NCBI GenBank assembly: GCA_029565395.1
Contig: JAKQOG010000224.1
Location: forward strand, 1 to 53,469
Source: Candidatus Hydrogenedentota bacterium
Lineage (GTDB): Bacteria > Hydrogenedentota > Hydrogenedentia > Hydrogenedentales > CAILVY01
Reading direction: 5' to 3'
Length of the DNA stretch: 53,469 nucleotides
In this document: positions 41,029-48,432 of the stretch, one piece after another
Layout: the number at the start of each line of letters is the position of its first letter
Position numbering within the stretch: position 1 is the first letter of the stretch
Program-made: the position numbers and the translations under genes
The notes under the pieces: generated by a model
What the model was told of the DNA's origin: nothing
Databases searched by the model: none
The model's input: only the letters and a program-made list of their open reading frames with translations

Positions 41029-42093
41029 ATGGATCTGTCTATTGATGAACCGAAATCCGTGCGCGCAGGCGAAGAACTCGATTGTGCGGCGCTTACAACG
41101 TATCTCAAGGACACTATCCCTGGTCTGGAAGGCGCATTAACGGTTCAACAGTTCCCCAGTGGTTTCTCCAATCTCACGTATCTCATAAAAATCGGTGAAC
41201 GCGAACTGGTGCTGCGGCGTCCGCCTTTCGGGAGCAAAGTGAAGGCAGCCCATGACATGGGCCGGGAATTCCGTGTACTGAGTGCGCTGCATCCTGTGTA
41301 TCCCGCTGCACCCAGCCCCTTGGCATATTGCACTGACGCCGGCGTGCTCGGAGCAAACTTCTATGTGATGGAACGCATCCGGGGCATCATCCTGCGCGGG
41401 AAAAAACCCCCGGATTTCGCATGGCCGCCGGAACTCACGCGCCGCTGCTGCGAATCGCTGGTGGATAACCTGGTGCGTCTGCACCAACTGGATGTGGACG
41501 CGATCGGACTAAGCGATTTGCGGCGGGAAGGATCGTTTGTCCGCCGCGCCGTAGATGGCTGGACCGGCCGTTATACTGGTTCTCAGACGGATGACATTCC
41601 CGATTTTGACCGGGCCGCGGAGTATCTCAAAAGCCACTGCCCGGAGGATGTGGCCAGTGTGTTCATCCACAACGACTACAAATTCGACAATTTGGTGTTG
41701 GAACCGCAGGATCCCACCCATATCCTCGGCGTACTCGATTGGGAAATGAGCACTATTGGGGATCCACTTATGGATCTTGGCGTGGTGCTCAGCTATTGGA
41801 ACCAGCCCGAGGATCCTTCGCTTGGCATGGTACCCTGTTTCCTGACGCTTGAACCCGGATGCATGACCCGCCGCGAGGTGGCGCAGGCCTATGCCGCCCG
41901 CACCGGTCGCGATATCGCGCAATTGGGATTCTACTATGCCTTTGGGCTGATCAAGCTTGCCGTGATCGCACAACAGATCTATTACCGCTATAAACAGGGC
42001 CTCACGAAGGACCAGCGCTTCGCACCGCTAATTTTCGTGGTGGGAGCGCTCAGTTCCATGGCCGTGCGCGTCATCGACACCGATGAGGTCTGA
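41029..42093 (+). CDS. Aminoglycoside-phosphotransferase-like kinase (ACAD10/11 N-domain type)
   Basis: A 354-residue protein-kinase-fold phosphotransferase. It has a nucleotide-binding N-lobe (FPSGFSNLTYLI, LVLRRPP), a hinge YVMERIRG, the catalytic loop VFIHNDYKFDN (Asp216) and the metal-binding LDWEM (Asp237), then GDPLMDLG. The LRRPP and FIHNDYKFDN wording is typical of the kinase half of ACAD10/11 rather than of antibiotic-resistance enzymes. It lies 15 bases after the acyl-CoA dehydrogenase gene, with AGGA before its ATG, so both are in one operon. A 4-hydroxyacyl-CoA kinase role is inferred; there is no reason to call it a resistance gene. Confidence 0.85.
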   Translation: MDLSIDEPKSVRAGEELDCAALTTYLKDTIPGLEGALTVQQFPSGFSNLTYLIKIGERELVLRRPPFGSKVKAAHDMGREFRVLSALHPVYPAAPSPLAYCTDAGVLGANFYVMERIRGIILRGKKPPDFAWPPELTRRCCESLVDNLVRLHQLDVDAIGLSDLRREGSFVRRAVDGWTGRYTGSQTDDIPDFDRAAEYLKSHCPEDVASVFIHNDYKFDNLVLEPQDPTHILGVLDWEMSTIGDPLMDLGVVLSYWNQPEDPSLGMVPCFLTLEPGCMTRREVAQAYAARTGRDIAQLGFYYAFGLIKLAVIAQQIYYRYKQGLTKDQRFAPLIFVVGALSSMAVRVIDTDEV

Positions 42094-42126
42094 TCGAAAT
42101 TTTTCAATATGTACACAGACCGTCAA

Positions 42127-42393
42127 TCAGCGGGAGCGGCTTGTGGCATGGGTTCGTTTTTTGCTTTGCGGCACACGCTGAACAATGGCGCCCAATGCGC
42201 GCAACGCCTCATTGACTGCTGTTGCGTTTGGAAACAAGCGCGCTACATCCGGCTCAATTACCACCACGTTGGCGCCTTCGGCATAGCGTGCCGCTGTAGC
42301 GCCACGGACGGCTTTGGAGAAATCATATTCAGCACGCATTGTGTCCACATCTATTTTTCTTCTTGTGGTGTGTTTAGTGTTATCTTTCTTCAT
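42127..42393 (-). CDS. Antitoxin-like protein paired with the broken brnT
   Basis: An 88-residue basic protein with the recurrent small-antitoxin block MRAEYDFSKAVRGATA followed by VVVIEPDVARLFPNATAVNEALRAL. This block is often found next to BrnT-type toxins and resembles ribbon-helix-helix-adjacent antitoxins. The first 18 residues are charged and the C-terminus is basic. Its ATG (42393) overlaps the last 14 bases of brnT, so translation was coupled to the toxin gene. With brnT broken, it may be an orphan antitoxin or on the way to loss. Confidence 0.65.
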   Translation of the reverse strand: MKKDNTKHTTRRKIDVDTMRAEYDFSKAVRGATAARYAEGANVVVIEPDVARLFPNATAVNEALRALGAIVQRVPQSKKRTHATSRSR

Positions 42394-42658
42394 AATATCT
42401 CCGTTCTCTTCGCGTTGTTTCGCGAGCGCTGATCAACCTTGTGCGGGATCCTCTCTCCGCATAGGCAACAACAAGAATACGTTATGCACGCGATAGCCCG
42501 AGAAGCACGAAACGTTCCTCATCCAGGGAATGATCTGGGTCAGGCATATTCAGGCTCAGAGGATCGCCAAAGACCGTGGCTGCTTCTTCAAATGACACTC
42601 CATGCTTGCGGAGATTGAGTGCTGCCTTTTTCTCATCCCACTCAAAGCGATAGCCCAT
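42380..42658 (-). pseudogene. brnT: BrnT-family toxin broken by an in-frame stop codon
   Basis: Read from ATG 42658 the frame gives a BrnT N-terminal half (YRFEWDEKKAALNLRKHGVS...) up to GLSRA, then TAA at 42482-42484. The same frame then continues without shift through RILVVAYAERGS and RLISARETTRRERRYYEER to a final TAA at 42380-42382. The second half matches the conserved BrnT C-terminus, as in the intact copy at 45080-45364, where the stop aligns with a leucine. So one nonsense codon at position 59 of 93 interrupts the gene. It is either inactive, read through at low level, or a base-calling error. A GAGG site lies upstream. Confidence 0.75.
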
Positions 42659-42958
42659 TACCCAGTCCTCAGAGAACCATCCTGCACAAGAGGACTGTCA
42701 CTCAAACGATTTAGTGGTACTCTGTTTTTCATAAATTCCTTGCTCCACCGGAATTATGCACGTAAAGAATGCCTTTACGCGTTACCTTATGTCAAGACAT
42801 CACCACTGATTCTCTTTCCTCGGCTCTAACGGAACTTTTGTTCCTGAACTTTGGCAATATCTCCGTAAGGAAGCACATTCTGTGTTGGCATACGAAGTTT
42901 TCAGGTGCAGAAAAGCGGCCAAAAATTCGTCATCATCTCCAATGACCCGAAAACACAC
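42659..42958. other. Spacer between brnT and nikR, with a possible short leader ORF
   Basis: Three hundred bases upstream of the brnT pseudogene. On the minus strand an ATG at 42732 preceded by GCAAGGAATTT opens a 24-codon frame whose TAA overlaps the brnT ATG (TAATG), possibly a leader peptide or gene remnant. The rest has a GGAACTTTTGTTCC hairpin (about 42831) and no convincing gene. Confidence 0.3.
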
Positions 42959-43375
42959 CTAAGCAAGATTCTTCCCGGTGGAACTAATGGAGAGGCTGGC
43001 ATGCAGCACGCCTTTCTGCTGGCGCAACATGTTGGCCAGCCGGTCTATCTGCTTGCCCCGGCCCCTGACCACCACCGTCTCCGCGCACAGATCGTGGTCG
43101 AGATGGATGTGCATGGTCGCCAAAATGACATCATGATAATCGTGCTGCACATGCGTCAGCCTGTCGGTGAGGCCGCGCGTGTGGTGGTTGTAAATAAAGG
43201 TCACGGTCCCCACCGCTTCCTCATCGCGATCCCATTCTTTCTCCACCAGCTTGTCACGGATTAAATCGCGGATGTATTCCGAACGGTTGCTGTAATTGCC
43301 TTCGCGAACCAGCCGTTCCAACCGTTCCAGCAACGGCTTCTCGAGTGAAATGCTAACGCGTTCTACCCCAGACAT
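42959..43375 (-). CDS. nikR: Nickel-responsive transcriptional regulator NikR
   Basis: A 138-residue NikR. Residues 1-45 form the ribbon-helix-helix DNA-binding domain (VERVSISLEKPLLERLERLVREGNYSNRSEYIRDLIR). The rest is the ACT-like nickel-binding domain with the expected ligands His78, His89, His91 and Cys97 (QHDYH and MHIHLDHDLC). It represses nickel uptake when nickel is bound. No nickel transporter or nickel enzyme gene is in the window, so its targets lie elsewhere. ATG 43375 follows AAGGGTG. The gene is preceded by the beta-helix gene on the same strand but separated by 67 bases. Confidence 0.92.
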   Translation of the reverse strand: MSGVERVSISLEKPLLERLERLVREGNYSNRSEYIRDLIRDKLVEKEWDRDEEAVGTVTFIYNHHTRGLTDRLTHVQHDYHDVILATMHIHLDHDLCAETVVVRGRGKQIDRLANMLRQQKGVLHASLSISSTGKNLA

Positions 43376-43442
43376 GATGTTTCACCCTTATGTAAAAGTA
43401 AAAAATACCTTGGGCTCACGGACAACACGCCCGTATTCCTTT

Positions 43443-44750
43443 TTACTCCCTCACTTCCACCAAACGCAAATCTACATCCACCGGATCCTTCCCCAGGTCC
43501 ACGCGCGCGCCATTCGGATTATGCACGGTGAGGGTTCCATGCAGGCCGTGAATCCCCAGCCCGCGCCGGACGGTTTCAACCTTAAGGACGGGCCTGTCCG
43601 CCGTGTCATACACCTGGCAATCCTCAAATACAATGCCCCCGAATTTCGTACATTGTTTTGGATGCATTACGGTCAACAACAGCGGCACGCGGGGGGTATC
43701 GGACTTGATTTCTTTCCCGACCCAGGCATTGTGCCAGGTGCACTGGGTAAACCTAACCACAGCACTCTCCGCTGACTTGTCGAAAACAAAAGCGCCCGCT
43801 CTGCCGGGATTCTCGATGGTGCATTTACGGAACTCGATGCTGCCCTTCGGCGCGTCATCATCCAGCATGCCCACCGCCACACCCGCATCCACGCCATTGC
43901 GCACTATGCAATTTTCAACAATCACCGACAGCGGCGGGCTCTCCTTTGAAAGCTGTTTTAAATAGAAAAGAATATTCCCGCCGGTATTGTTTTCCAGCAC
44001 ACAGTCCCGCATGATGCAATTCGTGAGTTGTTCCGTGGGGCGGTTGGGCTCGAAATCGATGCCCGCCTGAGGGGCCGTGCCACTGGTGTTCAGCATCAGG
44101 GTCCGCTCGATCAGCAAATCGATCGCGCTGATAATGCTGATTCCCTGCCGGTGATGGTCGTCGCAAATGGCATCGCGAATCACCACGTTTTTGCAAAATT
44201 CCTGCTTTCCAGTGGAACCGATATAAATCCCGTCACCGCCACTGCTTTCAAGGCGCAATCCTTCGATCAGGACATTGGTGCACCCCTGTATGTCCAAGAC
44301 CATTCGCCATTCGCCTTTTTTATACGCCGCGCTCTGGTAATCCACCTTGTTCATGCGCAACACCGCGCCGAAACCGCGCAACACAATATCCGTGCAGTCA
44401 TTCGCGGAAAAGAGGGAGTCCCCCGTGTTCTTGTATTCCCCCCGCTTCGCCAATACCACCGCGCCCGGTTCAAACACCACCTCCAGATTGCTCCGGAGGT
44501 GCAACGGACGGACAACCCATTCACTGTCCATGCGGGGAATCACCAGCTTTTTTGCGCCGGAATCAATGGCCGCCTGAAGAGAGTCCGTGGAGTCCTCCGC
44601 ATTAAACCCCCACCAGGCAGCGTTCGCCTCCATCAATTCGCCCTTTTTCACCCGCTCGATCAGTTGCGCGGCACTCTCTTCACTAAATGCTGAGGCGCTT
44701 ATTCCCAGGAAAAGGATAACACCCAATATTAAACATGCTTGCTTTATCAT
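43443..44750 (-). CDS. Secreted right-handed parallel beta-helix protein
   Basis: A 435-residue exported protein (signal peptide about 1-22). It has repeated beta-helix rungs such as NVLIEGLRLESSGGDGIYIGS, NVVIRDAICDDHHRQGISII and NCIMRDCVLENNTGGNILFY, with the N-terminal DSTDSLQAAIDSGAKKLVIP typical of pectate-lyase-fold proteins. The asparagine/histidine-rich rungs suggest a polysaccharide lyase or GH28-like role; catalytic residues are not identified. A perfect AGGAGG precedes ATG 44750; an earlier in-frame start at 44810 has none. It is a single gene among toxin-antitoxin loci. Confidence 0.75.
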   Translation of the reverse strand: MIKQACLILGVILFLGISASAFSEESAAQLIERVKKGELMEANAAWWGFNAEDSTDSLQAAIDSGAKKLVIPRMDSEWVVRPLHLRSNLEVVFEPGAVVLAKRGEYKNTGDSLFSANDCTDIVLRGFGAVLRMNKVDYQSAAYKKGEWRMVLDIQGCTNVLIEGLRLESSGGDGIYIGSTGKQEFCKNVVIRDAICDDHHRQGISIISAIDLLIERTLMLNTSGTAPQAGIDFEPNRPTEQLTNCIMRDCVLENNTGGNILFYLKQLSKESPPLSVIVENCIVRNGVDAGVAVGMLDDDAPKGSIEFRKCTIENPGRAGAFVFDKSAESAVVRFTQCTWHNAWVGKEIKSDTPRVPLLLTVMHPKQCTKFGGIVFEDCQVYDTADRPVLKVETVRRGLGIHGLHGTLTVHNPNGARVDLGKDPVDVDLRLVEVRE

Positions 44751-44856
44751 CGCGATCCTCCTGTATATTCTTCGAATGTTGGACAAGGGACTGCACACGG
44801 GTGGTTTCAAGGAAATCGATATTGTTGTATATGCTGGGAATGAAACAAAACAGCAA

Positions 44857-45075
44857 TCATGATACCCAAGTCATTTTGAGTTTACGGTGGTTGTTTTGAC
44901 AGTCTTGAAGGTACAGATTGATGAGGGTTTGGTATGGAATCCCATGCTGCTTGGATTGTTGTTTGAAATATTCAATCACGCCCGGGTCCAGACGAAGTGT
45001 TATCTGCTTCTTCAGTTGCCGGGCATAGGGGTTCTTGCGGGATTTCATCTTAAACAAATCATATTCCGCTTTCAT
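44857..45075 (-). CDS. brnA: BrnA-type antitoxin
   Basis: A 72-residue ribbon-helix-helix protein: QLKKQITLRLDPGVIEYFKQQSKQHGIPYQTLINLYLQD is the BrnA DNA-binding core. It neutralises BrnT and represses the operon. Toxin-first order is normal for brnTA. ATG 45075 has GGAGGTGAT upstream, much stronger than the initiation signal of brnT, which should favour antitoxin synthesis. It lies 4 bases after brnT. Confidence 0.88.
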   Translation of the reverse strand: MKAEYDLFKMKSRKNPYARQLKKQITLRLDPGVIEYFKQQSKQHGIPYQTLINLYLQDCQNNHRKLKMTWVS

Positions 45076-45079
45076 ATTA

Positions 45080-45364
45080 TCACCTCCAATAGTGTCTGGA
45101 TTCTGATTTCGTGGCTTTTCTGGCTGAAATAATACGGATAACACCCTCTTTCTCCCTATGGCAGTGGCAAATCAACAGTAATCGCAATTTGGCGCTTAAA
45201 CCCAAAAGGAGGAATCGGTCTTCCCACTCCACATGTTCATCATCATAGAACTCGACGGCATGTTCATCGTAGAAAACCGACCGGGCTTCCTCGAAGGAAA
45301 TACCATGCTTCTTGCTATTTTCCTGGGCTTTGTGTAGGTCCCAAGTAAAGCATAGCTTATTCAT
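45080..45364 (-). CDS. brnT: BrnT-type ribonuclease toxin
   Basis: A 94-residue BrnT toxin: FTWDLHKAQENSKKHGISFEEARSVFYDEHAVEFYDDEH, then FLLLGLSAKLRLLLICHCH and RIISARKATKSESRHYW, the complete RelE-like family pattern. It cleaves RNA and is blocked by BrnA. ATG 45364 is preferred; the longer open frame to 45517 is antisense to the next gene. There is no Shine-Dalgarno sequence and the predicted start of transcription falls at the ATG, so it may be leaderless. Confidence 0.9.
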   Translation of the reverse strand: MNKLCFTWDLHKAQENSKKHGISFEEARSVFYDEHAVEFYDDEHVEWEDRFLLLGLSAKLRLLLICHCHREKEGVIRIISARKATKSESRHYWR

Positions 45365-45370
45365 AACTAC

Positions 45371-45399
45371 ATTGTAACTACAAATTGCACCTGTGTCAA
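45371..45399 (-). promoter_or_regulatory. brnTA promoter
   Basis: On the minus strand TTGACA (45394-45399) and TACAAT (45371-45376) are separated by 17 bases, near the sigma-70 consensus. The -10 box ends six bases before the brnT ATG. A direct repeat TAACTAC (on the plus strand, spaced 11 bases) overlaps the -10 box and is a candidate BrnA operator. Confidence 0.7.
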
Positions 45400-45467
45400 T
45401 TAAAAATGTTTGCCTTACTCGCGCGAGGCATGTACTATGCACTGCGTGAAAAAGGAAGGGAAATACA

Positions 45468-47660
45468 ATGAATAGGGCGATGATTTTGTTGTGTGTTGTT
45501 TCTGGGATGCTGGCCATGTCCGCGTGGGCGGAGGAGGACGCCGCACCGGCGGAATTTCCGCATTTTCAATTCACGGGGCATGATGAGGAGGCCCGGATCC
45601 TCAGTGATTACCTTTGGCGCCATTTCAGCAAGCGTGGTGGAAACGGAATCTGCCTTTTTAACCGGGAGTACCTGCTCTGCTCGGACACATGGATGGGCGG
45701 GGCCATCGCTCCGGATCGTAAAAAGCCGATTCAGGAAGTGCATCGGGAAGATTTGCTGGGCATCGAGATCGACTCCGAGGGCTATGTCAACACACATCAG
45801 CATTTCTCCCACGCGCATGACCGCGGCTGGCCGTTTCCCATGTGGACGCAGGCCGGAAACGTGCAGATGGCCGCAGGATGGCATTTTCAGCCGCTGGACA
45901 AGGTCCCCGGCTGGGTAGGGGACGGATTGCGGCGTCGCAAGATGACTGCGTTCTGCGGCGAGGACGCCATTGGGCGTTGGAGTCTGGAAAACGCCCGTTC
46001 ACTCGGCATGATCGACAATTGCTGGCGAGTGGAGGCAACCGGTATCTCCCCCACACTGATAACTCCGGAAGGCATTATCATTGACGCCTTCAATGCGCCA
46101 TTCCTGCAACTGCGTTGGAAACGCTCCGCACCGCCCACAAGCCACGCGCTCCCGTATATGGAATGGCTTCGCGAGGAGGACACGGCATTTGGTCCGGATC
46201 GGCGCATGTATTTTGGATTCGACACCACGCATCTGTCCGGCCCCAACCTGTATCATTCACACATGGCGATGTACCGGCATCCCTTATGGCAGGGGAAAAT
46301 CAAGCGGATGCGGATTGTCCTGGCTCCGGGCGAATCGGACGGCACATTTGACATCGATTCGTTCTTCACCGCGTACGACACGCGCCACACCATCAACAAT
46401 CCAATCTTTGTGATTGCCAGCCGCCTTTATTTCAATTGGACCGGCGACATCGGCTTTCTACGGCAGAATATCAACCGGATGCGCACCGCGCTGCGGTATC
46501 AGCAAACGGAAATGGGCGGCATCGAGAATAATTTCATCCACAACCCCTGGGTGGGCCACGACGGGCTGCCCGGCGTAATTACAAAACCGGACGGCGGCAA
46601 AATCATCGAGAGCGGCCACGGCATCGGCAATAATTACTGGGATATCATGCCCTTCGGCGGCGATGACTTCTATGCGACAAATCAATACTATGCCGCAACG
46701 CTCGCACTCGCCGGCATCGAGGAGGCCATCCGGCGCAATTCCGGCTGGGGCGTCCCCTTGGGCGCGCTTGCCATGGATCCCGCATGGCTGCGGCAGCATG
46801 CGCATGCAGTAAAAGAAGAAGCCAACCGCCGCTTCTGGAATCCGGCCACGGGACGGTTCGTGGCGGCCATCGACACGGCCGGCAAGGCGCACGACTATGG
46901 CTTCACCTTTTTGAATCTCGACGCCATCTGGTATGGCATGGCGTCCGAGGAACATGCACGATCAATCATCGATTGGATCAATGGAACCCGCATCGTCGAA
47001 GGCGATACCTCCACCGGCGCGGATATTTACCATTGGCGATTCGGACCGCGCGCCACCACGCTCCGCAATATCGACTGGTATGGACAGGGCTGGAGTCATC
47101 CGGAAAGCATTCCCTTCGGCGGGCAGGTGCAGGACGGCGGGGCCGTATTAGGGTTTAGTTTTTATGATATGTGGGCGCGCCTGCAACTCCTCGGTGCCGA
47201 CAATGCCTGGCAACACCTGACCGAAATTCTGGCCTGGGAAAAAGAGGTTAAAGCGGCCGGAGGATATCGCGCCTATTATGCGGACGGGAAACAAGGCACC
47301 ACAATGCAGGGCGGAGGCACGGCAGGCGGCATCGGCATTGACGCCGAGTTTTTTGAGAGCAGTCTGCTGCCGTCAATTATGGTATATGGATTTCTCGGCA
47401 TCACACCCAGCGCGGAATCGCTGTCAATGGACCCGAAACTGCCCAAAGAATGCCCCGAACTCGGCATGACCAACCTACAGTATCAAAATGCGGTGCTGGA
47501 TATCCTCGCCAACAAAAAAACAATTGTAATTACTCTGAAAAACACACCATTGAACCCCATCGCATTAAAATTGCCGGAAGGCTGGAAACAAAAGAAACCA
47601 TCGAAACAAAAACCGCCCTTTGTGCTTTCCACACCGGGCAAATATTTGTTTAAAAAATAG
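45468..47660 (+). CDS. Secreted six-hairpin (alpha/alpha)6 glycosidase-like protein
   Basis: A 730-residue protein with a signal peptide (about 1-21). The N-terminal third is beta-rich; the rest alternates helices as in (alpha/alpha)6 barrels of the six-hairpin glycosidase superfamily (GH63/65/94/95-like). Examples are NPIFVIASRLYFNWTGDIGF, a substrate-pocket stretch HGIGNNYWDIMPFGGDDFYATNQYY, and RFVAAIDTAGKAHDYGFTFLN. Acidic residues in NNYWDIMPFGGDD could be catalytic; the exact family is not determined. AAGGAAGGG precedes ATG 45468. It is divergent from brnTA and followed at 14 bases by the GH2 remnant, suggesting that they once formed a glycan-degrading operon. Confidence 0.7.
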   Translation: MNRAMILLCVVSGMLAMSAWAEEDAAPAEFPHFQFTGHDEEARILSDYLWRHFSKRGGNGICLFNREYLLCSDTWMGGAIAPDRKKPIQEVHREDLLGIEIDSEGYVNTHQHFSHAHDRGWPFPMWTQAGNVQMAAGWHFQPLDKVPGWVGDGLRRRKMTAFCGEDAIGRWSLENARSLGMIDNCWRVEATGISPTLITPEGIIIDAFNAPFLQLRWKRSAPPTSHALPYMEWLREEDTAFGPDRRMYFGFDTTHLSGPNLYHSHMAMYRHPLWQGKIKRMRIVLAPGESDGTFDIDSFFTAYDTRHTINNPIFVIASRLYFNWTGDIGFLRQNINRMRTALRYQQTEMGGIENNFIHNPWVGHDGLPGVITKPDGGKIIESGHGIGNNYWDIMPFGGDDFYATNQYYAATLALAGIEEAIRRNSGWGVPLGALAMDPAWLRQHAHAVKEEANRRFWNPATGRFVAAIDTAGKAHDYGFTFLNLDAIWYGMASEEHARSIIDWINGTRIVEGDTSTGADIYHWRFGPRATTLRNIDWYGQGWSHPESIPFGGQVQDGGAVLGFSFYDMWARLQLLGADNAWQHLTEILAWEKEVKAAGGYRAYYADGKQGTTMQGGGTAGGIGIDAEFFESSLLPSIMVYGFLGITPSAESLSMDPKLPKECPELGMTNLQYQNAVLDILANKKTIVITLKNTPLNPIALKLPEGWKQKKPSKQKPPFVLSTPGKYLFKK

Positions 47661-47674
47661 CCAGGCGCATCTAT

Positions 47675-48052
47675 ATGGAATATTCATTGAATGGTTCATG
47701 GCGATTGTATGGTTTTACACAGGGCGAGAGGCTCATTGAGCATCCTTCCGAATTGGAAAACACCGGAATCACCGCTATTGAGGCCCACGTGCCCGGGAAT
47801 GTCGAACTCGACATGCAGCGCGCCGAAGGCAATTTCGTTTCTCCCGCCAACCAAAATTGGCAGGTGGCCCGCATCCGCACCTACGCCACCGATCAGCGGC
47901 TATTTCTCATTGAATGGCATATCGACACACAGACTTTCGGCAACCATTACCTCTCGGGGACACCGCCATTGTCCCTGGAAACCTATAAGGGGCAACTCCC
48001 AAAAATAGCGTCGATCCCCATACCATTTGACGCAACCCTGGTTTCCTTCTGA
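47675..48052 (+). pseudogene. GH2 glycosidase remnant with a large internal deletion
   Basis: A 125-codon open frame whose first 50 residues (SLNGSWRLYGF...AHVPGNVELDMQRAEG) match the N-terminal sugar-binding domain start of GH2 beta-mannosidase/galactosidase-like enzymes. Its last 75 (NWQVARIRTYATDQRLFLIEWH, then FGNHYLSGTPPLSLETYKGQLPKIA) match their extreme C-terminus. Everything between, including the whole TIM barrel, is missing, while the frame is preserved. The joint lies near residue 51-58. The product cannot be an active glycosidase. A young deletion is likely, since no further stop codons have accumulated. The initiation signal is weak. Confidence 0.6.
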
Positions 48053-48155
48053 TTGTTAAGGAGTTCCTCTAAAAGCAGTCGGTTCCACAGATCTACACGT
48101 TTTGACCTTGGTATTGATTTGAGGGAAAAAGCAATGTATACGTTTTAAAAAAACC

Positions 48156-48419
48156 CTATACGGGCGTAACTTCATGTTCAAACGTTACCCGCGCAATATA
48201 ATATCCATCCAGTTCAAGATCTTGAATTGCCTGATCTGTGTCAAGAGCAATCCGTTTTTGCCCAGACTGGATATCCAAACACTTTTCGAAAATTAACTCT
48301 CCTAGCGGATCTGTTATTTCCGAAGGCAATTCGCTTGGCTTTCGCCCAGCTTGAACAAAGAGATAAACTAGTTCATTGGGATTCGAAGCTCGCTTCACTT
48401 TATAAATGTCCACCAGCAT
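48156..48419 (-). CDS. YcgL-domain-like small protein
   Basis: An 87-residue protein resembling the YcgL family: LVDIYKVKRASNPNELVYLFVQAG at the start, then PSEITDPLGELIFEKCLDI and the closing DLELDGYYIARV. The YcgL domain is a small alpha/beta fold of unknown cellular role. GGAGGTAAAG before ATG 48419 is strong. It is 13 bases downstream of the DUF6602 gene on the same strand, so the two are probably co-expressed, which makes a link to that nuclease-like protein possible. Confidence 0.55.
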   Translation of the reverse strand: MLVDIYKVKRASNPNELVYLFVQAGRKPSELPSEITDPLGELIFEKCLDIQSGQKRIALDTDQAIQDLELDGYYIARVTFEHEVTPV

Positions 48420-48432
48420 ACTTTACCTCCGC

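Noticed and set aside
41029..42093. Aminoglycoside resistance gene
   Set aside because: The kinase fold is shared, but sequence details and pairing with an acyl-CoA dehydrogenase point to the ACAD10/11-type kinase.
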